Source: Cystobacter ferrugineus | GTDB lineage: Bacteria > Myxococcota > Myxococcia > Myxococcales > Myxococcaceae | Length of the DNA stretch: 64,000 bases | Direction of reading: 5' to 3' | NCBI RefSeq assembly: GCF_001887355.1 | Contig: NZ_MPIN01000007.1 | Location: forward strand, 270,888 to 334,887 | Part shown: piece by piece, positions 63,611 to 64,000 of the stretch | Layout: each line of letters opens with the position of its first letter | Position numbering within the stretch: the first letter of the stretch is position 1 | Notes under the pieces: model-generated | What the model saw: only the letters and a program-made list of their open reading frames with translations | Told to the model about the DNA's origin: nothing | Database searches by the model: none | Made by a program: the position numbers and the translations under genes

Positions 63611-64000
63611 ATGGGCAAGTCGCAGGTGTTCGAGGCGCGCAGTCAGGTGCCGGTGAGTGCGGAGGAGCTCTTCGCCTGGCACGCGCGCGAGGGGGCCTTC
63701 CAGCGCCTGACACCTCCCTGGGAGCCCGTCGAGGTGGTGTCCCAACACGGCGAGGGCATCCACGAGGGGACGCGCATCCAGTTGCGCATGCGGTTGGGGC
63801 CGCTGTCGCTGCCCTACACGGCGCGGCACACCCGCTATGTGCCCGGCTCGCTCTTCCAGGACGTGCAGGAGTCGGGGCCCTTCTCGCGCTGGGTGCACAC
63901 GCACCGGATGTGGAACGAGGCCGCGGGCGGCTCGGTGCTGGAGGACGAGGTGGAGTACGCGCTGCCAGTGGGGGTGCTCGGGAGGGTGGCGGGTGGCGGC
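63611..64000 (+). CDS. SRPBCC/cyclase-domain protein, N-terminal part (runs off window)
   Basis: The visible 130 codons start MGKSQVFEARSQVPVS with GAGGGGACG upstream. AEELFAWHAREGAFQRLTPPWEPVEVV, FQDVQESGPFSRWVHTH and EYALPVGVLG match the SRPBCC half of proteins that often carry a C-terminal NAD-dependent epimerase domain (YfcH/SDR39U1 type). No stop codon is reached before base 64000, so the rest lies outside the window and the fusion cannot be confirmed. Confidence 0.75.
   Translation, partial: MGKSQVFEARSQVPVSAEELFAWHAREGAFQRLTPPWEPVEVVSQHGEGIHEGTRIQLRMRLGPLSLPYTARHTRYVPGSLFQDVQESGPFSRWVHTHRMWNEAAGGSVLEDEVEYALPVGVLGRVAGGG

Overview
The window is 64 kb of very GC-rich bacterial DNA with densely packed genes on both strands. 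It almost certainly comes from a myxobacterium of the Cystobacterineae type (Cystobacter/Archangium/Melittangium-like). The signs are a large ElbD-type ether-lipid enzyme, a lipoprotein with FNGL repeats, a bacteriophytochrome operon, many orphan lipoproteins, an SWIB protein with a histone-H1-like tail, and two RiPP loci. No rRNA, convincing tRNA, CRISPR array or insertion sequence was found. All family names rest on reading motifs; no database search was run.

Region 1 (1-4.3 kb) is the right end of a peptide-export locus: an HlyD-type adaptor cut by the left edge, a C39-peptidase ABC exporter, twin terminator hairpins, a convergent 64-aa double-glycine precursor whose core has four Ser alternating with four Cys, and a repeat-bearing lipoprotein. 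Region 2 (4.5-11.4 kb) holds housekeeping and orphan genes: coaA, argJ (apparently with a non-ATG start), a RelE/ParE-like ORF, a BamE-like anchored protein, a 757-aa EF-hand membrane protein and a CE2-type esterase.

Region 3 (11.4-16.8 kb) has a Clp/Hsp100 ATPase fused to a release-factor-2-like module that lacks both GGQ and SPF. Divergent from it is a microviridin (graspetide) operon with a two-core precursor and both ATP-grasp ligases. Region 4 (17-24.8 kb) carries parts of a prokaryotic ubiquitin-like system on the minus strand: a Ub-like protein with an E1-like enzyme, and a JAMM-motif protein with an unknown 308-aa protein and a helical-repeat plus VWA protein. A GH31 glucosidase and a DUF1684 gene separate the two halves.

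Region 5 (24.8-34.8 kb) contains a translationally coupled bacteriophytochrome / response regulator / hybrid kinase operon, a PPP phosphatase, a sigma factor with a probable soluble zinc-type anti-sigma, an NAD(P)-binding protein, a hotdog thioesterase and a lipoprotein. Region 6 (34.8-43.9 kb) has a PcrA/UvrD helicase, a MATE pump, adenosine deaminase, an SDR with degenerate active site, glgC and an FHA-GGDEF protein. Region 7 (44-52.9 kb) is the ether-lipid cluster: HAD phosphatase, LarA-like protein, ElbD and an epimerase, followed by a second epimerase. Region 8 (53-64 kb) has the SWIB protein, treY-glgX for alpha-glucan/trehalose metabolism, terC, apaG, hemH with a Cys-rich insert, a lipoprotein, a Sua5/TsaC enzyme and a SRPBCC gene cut by the right edge.
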